Source: Thiosocius teredinicola (GTDB taxonomy: Bacteria; Pseudomonadota; Gammaproteobacteria; Chromatiales; Chromatiaceae). From it: a stretch of 64,000 bases of DNA. The translations under genes were made by a program, and so were the position numbers. The notes under the pieces are model-generated. The model was not told the origin of the DNA. It worked only from the letters and a program-made list of their open reading frames with translations, and ran no database searches. This document shows positions 1 to 7,921 of the stretch, piece after piece. The stretch is taken from assembly GCF_002009425.1 (NCBI RefSeq), contig NZ_CP019936.1:2033297-2097296 (forward strand). Direction: 5' to 3'. Positions within the stretch are counted from its first letter, which is position 1; the number at the start of each line of letters is the position of its first letter.

Positions 1-494
1 GGGCTGATACGGGTCTGGGTAGCGGTGGCGTCACGGGCTCAGGTTGGAGCCTGACCCAGAGCGGTACCACTTTTGGCGACCTCAGCTGGTCGTTCACCAA
101 TTCCGGTGCCGGGTTGCTTACCGGGCTCGTGCTGGATGGAACACCGGGCTTGACGGTCTTCGATACGACGTTCGGTGGAGCATTGGGAACGCCTGGCTCC
201 GACGCAGGTAAAGATTTCGCCACTGACCTTATTGCAGACGCCGCGGTTGTCGCGACCTATTCCAATGTGATCAGTGTCGGCGGTGCCGCTCCGGTGGGTG
301 ACCTCTTCCATGTATTGAGTGTTGACTTCACCGGCCTGGTAGCCGGCGGTACAGGGTCATCTTTCCTGATGACCCAGGATACGGATAACGATTCGCGGTT
401 TGGTCAGGAAGTACCGGCACCTGCCACGCTGGCACTTTTCGGTCTCGGTCTTGCCGGTATCGGCTATAGACGCAAGCCGGTCAGAATGGCGTAA
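1..494 (+). CDS. PEP-CTERM sorting-domain protein, 5' truncated by window edge
   Basis: The reading frame is open from base 3 to the TAA at 492-494, so the beginning of the gene lies outside the window. The visible part is Gly/Thr/Ser-rich, as in exported surface proteins. It ends in a PEP-CTERM sorting signal: a VPAPATLALFG motif, a short hydrophobic helix and a basic tail (YRRKPVRMA). In this family the tail is recognised by an exosortase that moves the protein to the cell surface or matrix. No exosortase is present here. The passenger part is not recognised. A second PEP-CTERM gene lies at 23443-24102. Confidence 0.85.
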   Translation, partial: ADTGLGSGGVTGSGWSLTQSGTTFGDLSWSFTNSGAGLLTGLVLDGTPGLTVFDTTFGGALGTPGSDAGKDFATDLIADAAVVATYSNVISVGGAAPVGDLFHVLSVDFTGLVAGGTGSSFLMTQDTDNDSRFGQEVPAPATLALFGLGLAGIGYRRKPVRMA

Positions 495-521
495 CGTTTC
501 CATCGCTGTACGACGCAACAG

Positions 522-541
522 ACCCCGCTTCGGCGGGGTTT
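522..541 (+). terminator. Rho-independent terminator after the PEP-CTERM gene
   Basis: A GC-rich hairpin (CCCCGC, loop TTCG, GCGGGG) is followed by TTT about 30 bases after the stop codon of the first gene. The T run is short, so termination is likely but not certain. Confidence 0.6.
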
Positions 542-768
542 GTTATGTCCGTAGCTGGCCGACGGCATTTGGTGTGGACCGAATTATATTTCCAGCCACG
601 TGAAGGGTGTTTGTCGACCGTTGGTGCAAGGCCGATGGGAGTGTTTTGGGTGAGCGACCTCCAGCCCGCGGCGCCTACGAGCATCTCGAGAAGAACACTC
701 GTTCACTGTTGTATCGCATGAAACTTCTCTCTTCGTCTGGTCGCTGATTCGTGCGTAGTCGTGCCTGA

Positions 769-1749
769 CTAGGCTGCCGGCGTGGTCGTCTGTATCACAA
801 GGTAGGCCGTGTAGGCGACGTATGCGACCAACAACGACACACCTTCGAATCGATTGATCCGGCCCTGGCCGCGAAACCCGTACGCCATCACCAGCAGGAC
901 CACCGTGAGCAAGAACATGCTCAACCAGTCGCGTGTCAGCACCTCGGGCGCGATGTGAGGCATCGGTTCAATGGCGCCGGCGATGCCGACGACGGCCAGC
1001 AGGTTGAACATGTTCGAACCGACGACGTTGCCGATCGCAATGTCGTGTTCTCCCTTGCGGGCGGCAATGACGGATGCCGCGAGTTCGGGCAGCGAGGTGC
1101 CGAACGCGACGATCGTCAGGCCGATCACCAGATCGCTGATACCTAGTGCATGGGCGATGTTGACCGCACCCCAGACCAGGATACGTGAGCTGACGATCAG
1201 CAGCAGGAGTCCTGCGGCCAGCCAGAACAACGCCTTGCCCAAGGGCATGGCGTGCGTCGTCAGCTCCTGATCCATTTCGTTGGCGAACGCGTCTTCGCGG
1301 TGGCGCATGCCCTGGTGGATGGTCCAGCCGATCAGGGCGAAAAAGGCGGCCAGAAGGCTCCAAGCATCGGCGCGCGTCAGGTCGCCGTCCCACATCAAGG
1401 CTCCGGCCAGCAGGCTGATGGCGAGCAGCAGTGGCAGTTCGCGGCGGACGATATTCGAGTTCACTGCAATCGGCGCGATCAGCGCGGTCACGCCGAGGAT
1501 CAGGCCGGTATTGACGATGTTCGAACCGACGGCATTGCCGATCGCGAGGTCCGGATTGCCGTCCAAGGCGGCCATAGCAGAGACCACCATCTCCGGTGCC
1601 GAGGTACCGAAGCCGACGATCACCATGCCGATCAACAGCGATGGCATGCCCGCATGTTTCGCGGTTGCCGCCGCACCCTCGACGAAACGGTCGGCGCTCC
1701 AGATCAGCAGCGCGAAGCCAGCGGCGATAGCGAGAGAGGCAAGGAGCAT
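769..1749 (-). CDS. Calcium/sodium antiporter, CaCA family (YrbG-like)
   Basis: An inner-membrane cation exchanger with about ten hydrophobic segments. Both signature alpha repeats are visible: GFGTSAPEMVVS followed by GNAVGSNIVNTG in the first half, and AFGTSLPELAAS followed by GNVVGSNMFNLL in the second half. These carry the acidic and polar residues that bind Ca2+ or Na+ in the family. The start at ATG 1749 gives a protein beginning directly with the first membrane helix, as in YrbG. An in-frame GTG at 1869 with an AGGAG ten bases upstream would add 40 Pro/Arg-rich residues and cannot be excluded. Substrate specificity cannot be read from the sequence. Confidence 0.88.
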   Translation of the reverse strand: MLLASLAIAAGFALLIWSADRFVEGAAATAKHAGMPSLLIGMVIVGFGTSAPEMVVSAMAALDGNPDLAIGNAVGSNIVNTGLILGVTALIAPIAVNSNIVRRELPLLLAISLLAGALMWDGDLTRADAWSLLAAFFALIGWTIHQGMRHREDAFANEMDQELTTHAMPLGKALFWLAAGLLLLIVSSRILVWGAVNIAHALGISDLVIGLTIVAFGTSLPELAASVIAARKGEHDIAIGNVVGSNMFNLLAVVGIAGAIEPMPHIAPEVLTRDWLSMFLLTVVLLVMAYGFRGQGRINRFEGVSLLVAYVAYTAYLVIQTTTPAA

Positions 1750-2136
1750 TTGGGTAACAGCAACCTGTAAGTTGATCAGTGGGTGCGCAGGTGGCCCGGC
1801 AGGCCGAGCGCGTGGTGCAAACGGATCGATCGCATTGCGTACTTGGCGCGACGCAGTCGGGGAAGACACATAGGGAGTACTCCTGGCGGGTGGCGCAAAG
1901 ACTCAGGTCGCGACATCAGCCCACCTGACCTGAATGTCGCGTACCTTGAGTCTGGTCAATCCCGGTTGGGACATGGCCGCCACGGGATCGTACCCGGAGA
2001 CTGTTGACGTCCATCTCAGCGTGGCTGAGCGACTACGCCCTCAAGAAGTGGCGCAGATGATACGGCTCGGCCGACGAAGAAGGCAATTGTCCGTGATCGA
2101 AATGTGCGCCCATAGGGATTTCGTCCAAGCGCCAGA

Positions 2137-2553
2137 TCAGTCCTTCTTTTTCAGCAGCGCTTCCAGGTCGGCAAAGGGCCGGTGGGTAGTTTCCGTGTTC
2201 GCAGTGCCGCCGGCACCCGGTGTACGTCCCGACGCCATGGCCGCCATGTGCTCTTCGTATTTCTGATGTTCGTTGTCGTGGCAATACAGGCACAGCAGCT
2301 CCCAATTGCTGCCGTCCGGCGGATTGTTGTCGTGGTCCATGTCTTTGTGATGCACGGTCAATTCATGCAGATTGGCCCGGGTGAACGTCCGCGCACAGCG
2401 ACCGCATACCCAGGGAAACAGCTTCAGTGCCTGCTCACGGTATCCCGCCGCGCGTTCTTCGCTGTTGCGGCGCGCATCGGCCACGACCTGGTCGAGCTTG
2501 GCAGTGTCGATGGGGCGACCGTTTCGACCGCTCCCTGATGGTTGCTGAGCCAT
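2137..2553 (-). CDS. yajD: YajD-type HNH nuclease family protein
   Basis: A 138-residue cytosolic protein with an HNH fold. The core has a CGRC pair, the histidines of LTVHHKDMDHDN, the asparagine in GSNWELL, a second pair CLYC, and a final HDNEH. The four cysteines should hold a structural zinc, and the His-Asn-His set is the usual metal-dependent nuclease centre. The length and layout match YajD, whose physiological role is not established. The ATG at 2553 is preceded by GGGAGA at good spacing; longer upstream reading is unsupported. The gene is transcribed away from the zinc operon that begins at 2806. Confidence 0.82.
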   Translation of the reverse strand: MAQQPSGSGRNGRPIDTAKLDQVVADARRNSEERAAGYREQALKLFPWVCGRCARTFTRANLHELTVHHKDMDHDNNPPDGSNWELLCLYCHDNEHQKYEEHMAAMASGRTPGAGGTANTETTHRPFADLEALLKKKD

Positions 2554-2733
2554 GCTGTGTCTCCCGATGATCTGCACTAATGAACCCTTCGTGTGCCTAT
2601 TTGAACTGATTTCGCGGTGACGCACACGTGGGTTCTGCCGCCGCCCCGCAACGCGTGCGTGTCGCTGTACGAGAGGGCGTCGTCAGAGCATTCCATGACG
2701 CCCGGCAGGCAGCAAAGCGCACCCGACAAAGGA

Positions 2734-2752
2734 TGTTATAACGTAACGTTTT
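2734..2752. promoter_or_regulatory. Candidate Zur operator
   Basis: The sequence TGTTATAACGTAACGTTTT resembles the enterobacterial Zur box (TGTTATANTATAACA): the left half-site is exact and the right half matches in part. It lies about 55-70 bases before the first gene of a zinc-uptake operon, where a zinc-dependent repressor would be expected. The Zur assignment is inference; the Zur gene is not in the window. Confidence 0.55.
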
Positions 2753-2805
2753 TCTGGTACGCTATCGACGTGAACTCCGCTGCCGTCTCTCTCAAGCCGC
2801 CTGTC

Positions 2806-3102
2806 ATGAACAAACGGCGCCGCGTATTGCTGGCGTGCCTGCTATTTGCCGCGCAGTTTGTCTCTCAACTGCATGTGCTCCAGCACCTCGAGTCGGCAGA
2901 TCACGACGAACCCGACGGCGAGGTCTGTGCGTTGTGCATCATTGCCGCAGCGACTGATCAGGCCGTGATGCATTCTGCCGTTCCGGCGAATAATTCGGCC
3001 CACCACCCGCATCCGGTGTTCATTGGCGGCGAACGTCCGGCCGTCGCATCGCTATCCGCCTACCAGGAACGCGCACCTCCACCCAACTCTTCGATCGCTT
3101 AG
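2806..3102 (+). CDS. Small exported protein at the head of the zinc operon (DUF2946-like)
   Basis: A 98-residue protein with a basic N terminus (MNKRRRVLLACLLFAAQFVS) and one hydrophobic segment. It has a CALC pair followed by many histidines (SAHHPHP) and a Pro-rich tail. Small proteins of this kind, with a signal helix, a C-x2-C and scattered histidines, are commonly found beside metal-uptake genes and are annotated DUF2946. It lies directly after the candidate Zur box and about 60 bases before the porin gene, so it is probably the first gene of the operon. A periplasmic role in holding or handing over zinc is inference. An upstream in-frame GTG (2770) is possible but would sit closer to the operator. 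Confidence 0.65.
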   Translation: MNKRRRVLLACLLFAAQFVSQLHVLQHLESADHDEPDGEVCALCIIAAATDQAVMHSAVPANNSAHHPHPVFIGGERPAVASLSAYQERAPPPNSSIA

Positions 3103-3164
3103 ACCTTCTTGTCTTTTGCCCTCTCGTCGAGAGAGGCGATACGTAGTGCATTGGAGAAACACAA

Positions 3165-4583
3165 ATGACACGAACACTGGTGAACGCCGCCGTCTTGGCC
3201 GCGTTGAGCATTCCCATGAGCGCATGGTCGGCCGAGTCGGACGATATCGCTGAATTGAAACGCATGATCGAACAGATGAAGCAGCAGCATGTGCAACAGC
3301 TTCAGTCACTCGAACAACGCGTTCAACGTGCAGAAGAGCGTGCCGCTGCGGCCGAAGAGGCTGCACAGGCGACGCAAGGCAAGGTTGCAGCAGTCGAGGA
3401 GCAGGTGCAGGCTAAGCCGCGCGCCGGCGACAACAGCTTCAATCCTGCGATCAGCCTGGTTCTTCAGGGTGGGTTCGCTGGGTACTCGCAGGACCCGGAG
3501 GAATTTCATTTCGAGGGCATGCCGCTCGGCGGCGAGGCTGGGTTGATCGATGAAGGCCTGGCACTTTGGGAGACAGAGCTGACGGCGTCGGCCAACATCG
3601 ACAACCTGTTCTTCGGTCAGGCAACGCTTGGCCTGCATACTCACGACGGCGAGATCGAGGTGGATGTCGAGGAGGCCTTTGTCGACACCCTGTCGTTACC
3701 GGCCGGACTCGGCCTGCGCTTCGGGCGTTTCTATTCGGCTGTCGGTTATCTCAACGAGCACCACACCCACGCGTGGGATTTTGCCGATGCGCCACTCGCC
3801 TACGAGGCATTTCTCGGTGGTCAGTATCGCGATGACGGCGTTCGTGCGAGCTGGGTCGCGCCGATCGATGCCTTGTTCGTCGAAGTCGGTGCAGAAGCGT
3901 TGCGCGGCGACGCTTACCCCGGCGGCGGCAATGACGGTGATTTCGGTGCCGTGCGCAACCTTTTCGCCAAGGTCGGAGGCGATATCGGCGATGACAGCAG
4001 CTGGCAGGTCGGCGTGTCGCGGATGAACGTCGATGTGCGTGAGCGCTCGGCTGGTGGCCATGCGCATGAGCATGGCGGCGACAGCCCGGTGTTCAACGGC
4101 GATTCCGACCTGACTGTTTTCGATGCCGTATGGAAAACCAATTTCAGCGGCGAACGGGCACTGATCCTTCAGGGCGAATACTTGCTGCGTGACGAGGACG
4201 GGCAGGTTGCATTGAGTGAAGGTGCCGGCGACGCACTGTTCAACTACGACGGCGAGCAGGATGGCTGGTATTTGCAGGGGATCTTTCAGTTCAACCGCCA
4301 GTGGCGGGCCGGCTTGCGCTACGACCGGCTGAGCGCAGACAACGACCTGGTGATGGTCAGCAATACGACGGGTGAAGCGGATAGCGATATCTTCGAGGAG
4401 TCAGGCTACCAAAATGGCGATCATGACCCGCATCGCTGGGCCGCGATGGTCGATTGGTCGCCGAGCGAGTTCAGCCGATTGCGCCTGCAGTATGCGCGCG
4501 ATGATTCACGCGAAGAGACCGACGACCAGGTGATGCTGCAATACATCATGACGCTCGGTGCGCACGGCGCGCACCGTTACTGA
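3165..4583 (+). CDS. Outer-membrane porin with N-terminal coiled coil, zinc operon
   Basis: 472 residues. A signal peptide (ending near AWSAES, residue 23) is followed by a coiled coil of about 60 residues rich in Glu/Gln/Ala (residues 27-85). The rest alternates polar and hydrophobic residues in a pattern typical of an outer-membrane beta-barrel. The protein contains several His-rich loops (NEHHTHAW near residue 200, GGHAHEHGGD near 290). It ends in HGAHRY, an aromatic C-terminal residue as expected for BAM-assembled barrels. It stands between the small exported protein and znuA. Passage of zinc or a zinc complex through the outer membrane is inferred from context. It is not a TonB-dependent receptor: no plug domain or TonB box is visible. 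Confidence 0.72.
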   Translation: MTRTLVNAAVLAALSIPMSAWSAESDDIAELKRMIEQMKQQHVQQLQSLEQRVQRAEERAAAAEEAAQATQGKVAAVEEQVQAKPRAGDNSFNPAISLVLQGGFAGYSQDPEEFHFEGMPLGGEAGLIDEGLALWETELTASANIDNLFFGQATLGLHTHDGEIEVDVEEAFVDTLSLPAGLGLRFGRFYSAVGYLNEHHTHAWDFADAPLAYEAFLGGQYRDDGVRASWVAPIDALFVEVGAEALRGDAYPGGGNDGDFGAVRNLFAKVGGDIGDDSSWQVGVSRMNVDVRERSAGGHAHEHGGDSPVFNGDSDLTVFDAVWKTNFSGERALILQGEYLLRDEDGQVALSEGAGDALFNYDGEQDGWYLQGIFQFNRQWRAGLRYDRLSADNDLVMVSNTTGEADSDIFEESGYQNGDHDPHRWAAMVDWSPSEFSRLRLQYARDDSREETDDQVMLQYIMTLGAHGAHRY

Positions 4584-4594
4584 CGCCGGGGGAC

Positions 4595-5497
4595 ATGTCT
4601 ATGCGTAACAACAGACTCTCGATGTCGGTACTGCTCGCGTTGCTCCTCGCCGGTACCGCACAAGCGAAACTCAACGTCTTTGCCTGCGAGCCCGAGTGGG
4701 CCGCATTGGTGAAAGAGCTGGCCGGTGACGAGGCGAGCATCTTCGCCGCAACCCACGCGGGTCAGGACCCTCACCATGTGGAAGCCCGACCATCACTGAT
4801 CGCCCGCCTGCGCTCTGCGGACCTTGCGGTATGCACCGGCGCTGAACTGGAAACCGGCTGGATGCCGATGGTGCAACGGCGCGCGCGCAATCCGAAGGTG
4901 CTGCCGGGTCAGCCGGGCTACTTCGAGGCAACCGATGCGGTGACGCTGTTGGAAAAACCCGCCGAACTCGACCGCGCCGAGGGAGACGTGCACGGTGACG
5001 GCAATCCCCATGTTCAACTCGATCCGCGCCGAATACTCGAGATCGCCAAGGCATTGTCGGCACGGCTGCAGCAGATCGATGGTTCGAACAGCACGCTGTA
5101 CCGGCGGCGCTTGCAGGACTTTGCAGCGCGCTGGCAGGCTGCTCTCAGTCGTTGGCAGGGTGACGCGGGCGCACTGCGGGGCAGGCGCGTCGTCGTACAT
5201 CACCAGGAATGGACTTACCTGTTGGATTGGCTGGGTATGCAGCGCGTCGGCTCGCTCGAGCCAAAGCCGGGCATTCCGCCCAACATGGCGCATTTGGCAC
5301 AGCTCAAACAACAGCCGGCAGACTTGATTGTGCTGTCGCCGTTGAACGACGAAAAGCCCGCCGAATGGCTAACGTCGCAAACAGGAGTACCTGCGGTCGT
5401 GCTGCCTCAGACCGTCGGCGCCGTATCTGGGAGTGACGATCTGTTCAGCTTGTTCGACACGATCGTGCGCCGGCTCAACGACTTGGAACATCGATGA
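4595..5497 (+). CDS. znuA: Zinc ABC transporter, periplasmic binding protein
   Basis: A TroA/ZnuA-type (cluster 9) metal-binding protein of about 300 residues with a signal peptide ending at AQAK. The family's metal ligands appear in order: the His pair in DPHHVEARPS, the His in GNPHVQLDPR, and the His pair in VVHHQEW. The acidic fourth ligand is probably in SPLNDEKP. It lacks the long His-rich loop of E. coli ZnuA. ATG 4595 is very close to the GGGGGA ribosome site; ATG 4601 (MRNNRL) has better spacing and may be the real start. It overlaps znuB by four bases. Mn or Fe specificity cannot be excluded by sequence alone. Confidence 0.88.
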   Translation: MSMRNNRLSMSVLLALLLAGTAQAKLNVFACEPEWAALVKELAGDEASIFAATHAGQDPHHVEARPSLIARLRSADLAVCTGAELETGWMPMVQRRARNPKVLPGQPGYFEATDAVTLLEKPAELDRAEGDVHGDGNPHVQLDPRRILEIAKALSARLQQIDGSNSTLYRRRLQDFAARWQAALSRWQGDAGALRGRRVVVHHQEWTYLLDWLGMQRVGSLEPKPGIPPNMAHLAQLKQQPADLIVLSPLNDEKPAEWLTSQTGVPAVVLPQTVGAVSGSDDLFSLFDTIVRRLNDLEHR

Positions 5498-6249
5498 ATG
5501 CGTCCGACTTCGCATTGCTCGGACCGCCCCTGATCGCAGGGGCGGTCGTGCTGAGCACCCACGTGCCGTTGGGCCGGCAGGTGCTGGCCCGAGGCATCAT
5601 CTTCATCGACCTGGCGATCGCGCAACTCGCCGGCCTGGGCGTGATCCTCGTCCATGTCATGTTCGATCAGCCTGGGGGCTCCACCGTGCAATTCGCCGCG
5701 TTTCTCGCGGCGCTCGGCGGTGCATTGATGCTGCGCTGGGCCGAGCGACACTGGCCCGGTGTGCTCGAGGCCGTCATCGGGGTCGTGTTCGTCTTGGCGG
5801 TGAGCGCTGCGTTGCTCATGCTCGCCAACGACCCGCACGGCGGCGAGCGCTTGAAGGAGTTGCTCGCAGGTCAGCTGCTGTGGACGACCTATGACGATCT
5901 GTGGCTGCCGGCAGTTGTCTCGCTGTTGATCCTGGGCGTATGGAAGACGGTCGATGTCGCGCACAGTCCCACCGTGTTTTACGCATTGTTTGCGCTGAGC
6001 GTCACGCTGTCGGTACAACTGGTTGGTGTTTACCTGGTGTTCGCGAGTCTGATCATTCCTGCCCTGGCAACACGCGGTCGGCGCGGGTCGTTCGCAGCGT
6101 ACAGCGTAGGATTGGCCGGATACCTGCTCGGTCTGTTCGGCTCCCTGATGACAGACTTGCCGACTGGCCCGAGCGTGGTGTGGGCAATGGCGACGGTGGC
6201 CTTGGCGTCTGCATTCCTTCGACGAACCAAGCCACAGACTTCGAATTAG
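5494..6249 (+). CDS. znuB: Zinc ABC transporter permease (ABC-3 family)
   Basis: 251 residues with about eight hydrophobic helices. The ABC-3 signature region is clear: HVPLGRQVLARGIIFIDLAI near the N terminus and LSVQLVGVYLVFASLIIPAL towards the C terminus. The start overlaps the end of znuA (ATGA), so the two are translationally coupled. Normally a ZnuC ATPase energises this permease. None is encoded between here and the cytochrome genes or upstream, so the ATPase must be elsewhere or shared. Confidence 0.88.
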   Translation: MNASDFALLGPPLIAGAVVLSTHVPLGRQVLARGIIFIDLAIAQLAGLGVILVHVMFDQPGGSTVQFAAFLAALGGALMLRWAERHWPGVLEAVIGVVFVLAVSAALLMLANDPHGGERLKELLAGQLLWTTYDDLWLPAVVSLLILGVWKTVDVAHSPTVFYALFALSVTLSVQLVGVYLVFASLIIPALATRGRRGSFAAYSVGLAGYLLGLFGSLMTDLPTGPSVVWAMATVALASAFLRRTKPQTSN

Positions 6250-6552
6250 TCGCAGCTGTGCTCAATCGAAAACAAGCGATACGGCGAGAACGCGACTTGG
6301 TAAAGGGTGGTTTTTCTGTTTCACCGCAGGATCGATTTGCGCTGGATTCGGACGTGACATCATTCAGCGTCTCTCTATATTCGAAACGAATGAACTATCG
6401 ATCTTTGTCTAGGTTTCTATAGCTTTTGAGTTTTAGTTAATCTGGATTAGTGAGATTTCCAAGCAATCGTAGGTGCTTTCGTTCAGAGTAAAAAACCGGT
6501 TAGCCATCGTTGATTCAATAAGAACCGAAAACGCCAAACCGGAGGACACGGC
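6250..6552. other. Intergenic region, probable promoter of the multiheme operon
   Basis: About 300 bases, clearly more AT-rich than the genes on both sides, with no credible gene. It should contain the znuB 3' end and the promoter of the pentaheme cytochrome gene. An excellent ribosome site (CCGGAGG) precedes ATG 6553. A TTGAT half-site is present near 6508 but without a matching second half, so no FNR box is claimed. Confidence 0.5.
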
Positions 6553-7833
6553 ATGTCGAAGCTTCTGCGTTCGACTGCAGTGGTGTTGTATGCACTGGGG
6601 TCACTTTTCTCATTTTCCAGCGTTGTTCTAGCAGAGGAGACGGTACGCAACGTATCGTCGGAAGTCTGTCAGAGCTGTCATAAAGATATCTATCGTCAAT
6701 GGAAGGGTTCCATGCACGCGCAGAGTACGGCGCTGGCGGACCCGATTCATGCCACCTTCTACAAGAAAGTCGTCGGCGACCCGTTGGCCGATGGCGTCAA
6801 GATGAAGAACGGCAATTTCCCGGTTTGTCTGCAGTGTCATGCGCCGAATGCGGCGCTCGAAAATGCGACCAAGCTGGATACCAAGGTGTCGTACCAGGAA
6901 GGCGTCAACTGTGTCGCTTGCCATACCTTGAAGTCATACAAGGGCATCAATGCACCGGGCGGTAAGTTGCGGCTGGGAATGAAGGCCTATGAAACGGTCG
7001 ACAACCTGCAAGGGCCGGCCGGTTTCACGCATGGGTTGCAAGAGCTGACCGCATCGAATGACATGTTCGGCGGGGCCGGCAGCAACGACGACAGCAAGCC
7101 GAATCCACATCTTGGTGAAGGCGTGACGCTTGAAGGCAAAGACATCCCGTCGCTGCCGTTGGAGGCGAATGCCGGGCTGCTCAAGTCGAATGGCGCCTGC
7201 ATGGGGTGTCACGACAAGCGCAACAACGCCCACGGTGTGCCTTTGTGTGCGACCGGCAACGAGTATATGGTCAGTAAGAGTGATGTGACCTGTCAGTATT
7301 GCCACATGCCGATGGTCGACAACTCGGCCGATCACAGCATGGGTGGCGGCCATGATGGCGGCATGCTCAAGCGCAGCATCGTGTTCACGATGGATGCGAA
7401 GAAAGACGGCGGCAAGGTGCTGGTCGAGGCAAAGCTGAAGAACCAGCAGCCGCATGCACTGCCGACGGGTGCGCCGTTCCGCAACATCGTGTTCAAGCTG
7501 GCTGCCTACGATGAGCAGGGCAACAAGGTATGGGAAAGCTCGCCCGAGCACCCGGCGAAAGACGATCCGCAGGCCTACTTCGCTTACCTGCTGTCGGACG
7601 ATGCAGGCAAGGACGCGATGCCGCCGACGGCGACCCAGCTGGGAGCGGATACCCGTCTGCGCCCACACGAGGAGCGGACCCTGTCGTACGAGATTCCCGC
7701 CGACAACGTGGCGCTCGTCAGGGGCGAGGTGCACTACAACCTGCTGTGGAAGGTCCTGGCCGACCAGTTCCAACACCTGCCAGAAGACCTGAGATCGCCG
7801 CGCACGATTGCGGTCGCCGAAACGCGATTCTGA
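6553..7833 (+). CDS. Pentaheme c-type cytochrome (cytochrome c554-like)
   Basis: 426 residues with a signal peptide ending near VVLAEE (residue 28). Five CxxCH heme-binding motifs are visible at C39, C92, C120, C216 and C247, so it is a periplasmic multiheme cytochrome c. The N-terminal arrangement (SEVCQSCHKDIYRQW, then GSMHAQS) resembles the cytochrome c554 family, which partners HAO in nitrifiers. The C-terminal 170 residues carry no heme and look like a beta-rich domain. It is the first gene of a run with the HAO-like octaheme and NapC-type genes. Inference: it exchanges electrons with the octaheme enzyme. Confidence 0.85.
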   Translation: MSKLLRSTAVVLYALGSLFSFSSVVLAEETVRNVSSEVCQSCHKDIYRQWKGSMHAQSTALADPIHATFYKKVVGDPLADGVKMKNGNFPVCLQCHAPNAALENATKLDTKVSYQEGVNCVACHTLKSYKGINAPGGKLRLGMKAYETVDNLQGPAGFTHGLQELTASNDMFGGAGSNDDSKPNPHLGEGVTLEGKDIPSLPLEANAGLLKSNGACMGCHDKRNNAHGVPLCATGNEYMVSKSDVTCQYCHMPMVDNSADHSMGGGHDGGMLKRSIVFTMDAKKDGGKVLVEAKLKNQQPHALPTGAPFRNIVFKLAAYDEQGNKVWESSPEHPAKDDPQAYFAYLLSDDAGKDAMPPTATQLGADTRLRPHEERTLSYEIPADNVALVRGEVHYNLLWKVLADQFQHLPEDLRSPRTIAVAETRF

Positions 7834-7849
7834 TCGTCGTAGTGGCGGA

Positions 7850-7877
7850 GGGGCGGGCCGTTGTGTGGACCCGCCCC
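7850..7877 (+). promoter_or_regulatory. Intercistronic GC hairpin
   Basis: An 8-bp perfect stem (GGGGCGGG / CCCGCCCC) with a 12-base loop lies between the pentaheme and octaheme genes. No T run follows, so it is more likely an mRNA-stabilising or partial-attenuation structure than a terminator. Confidence 0.45.
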
Positions 7878-7921
7878 TTAAAGGTCTCGATCGATGTCTT
7901 CAGTTCAGGTTGTCAGTCGCT

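Noticed and set aside
3165-4583. TonB-dependent zinc receptor (ZnuD type).
   Set aside because: The protein is too short, has a coiled coil in place of a plug domain and lacks a TonB box; a porin is more likely.
6500-6520. FNR-type site before the multiheme operon.
   Set aside because: Only one half-site (TTGAT) is present; the second half does not match.
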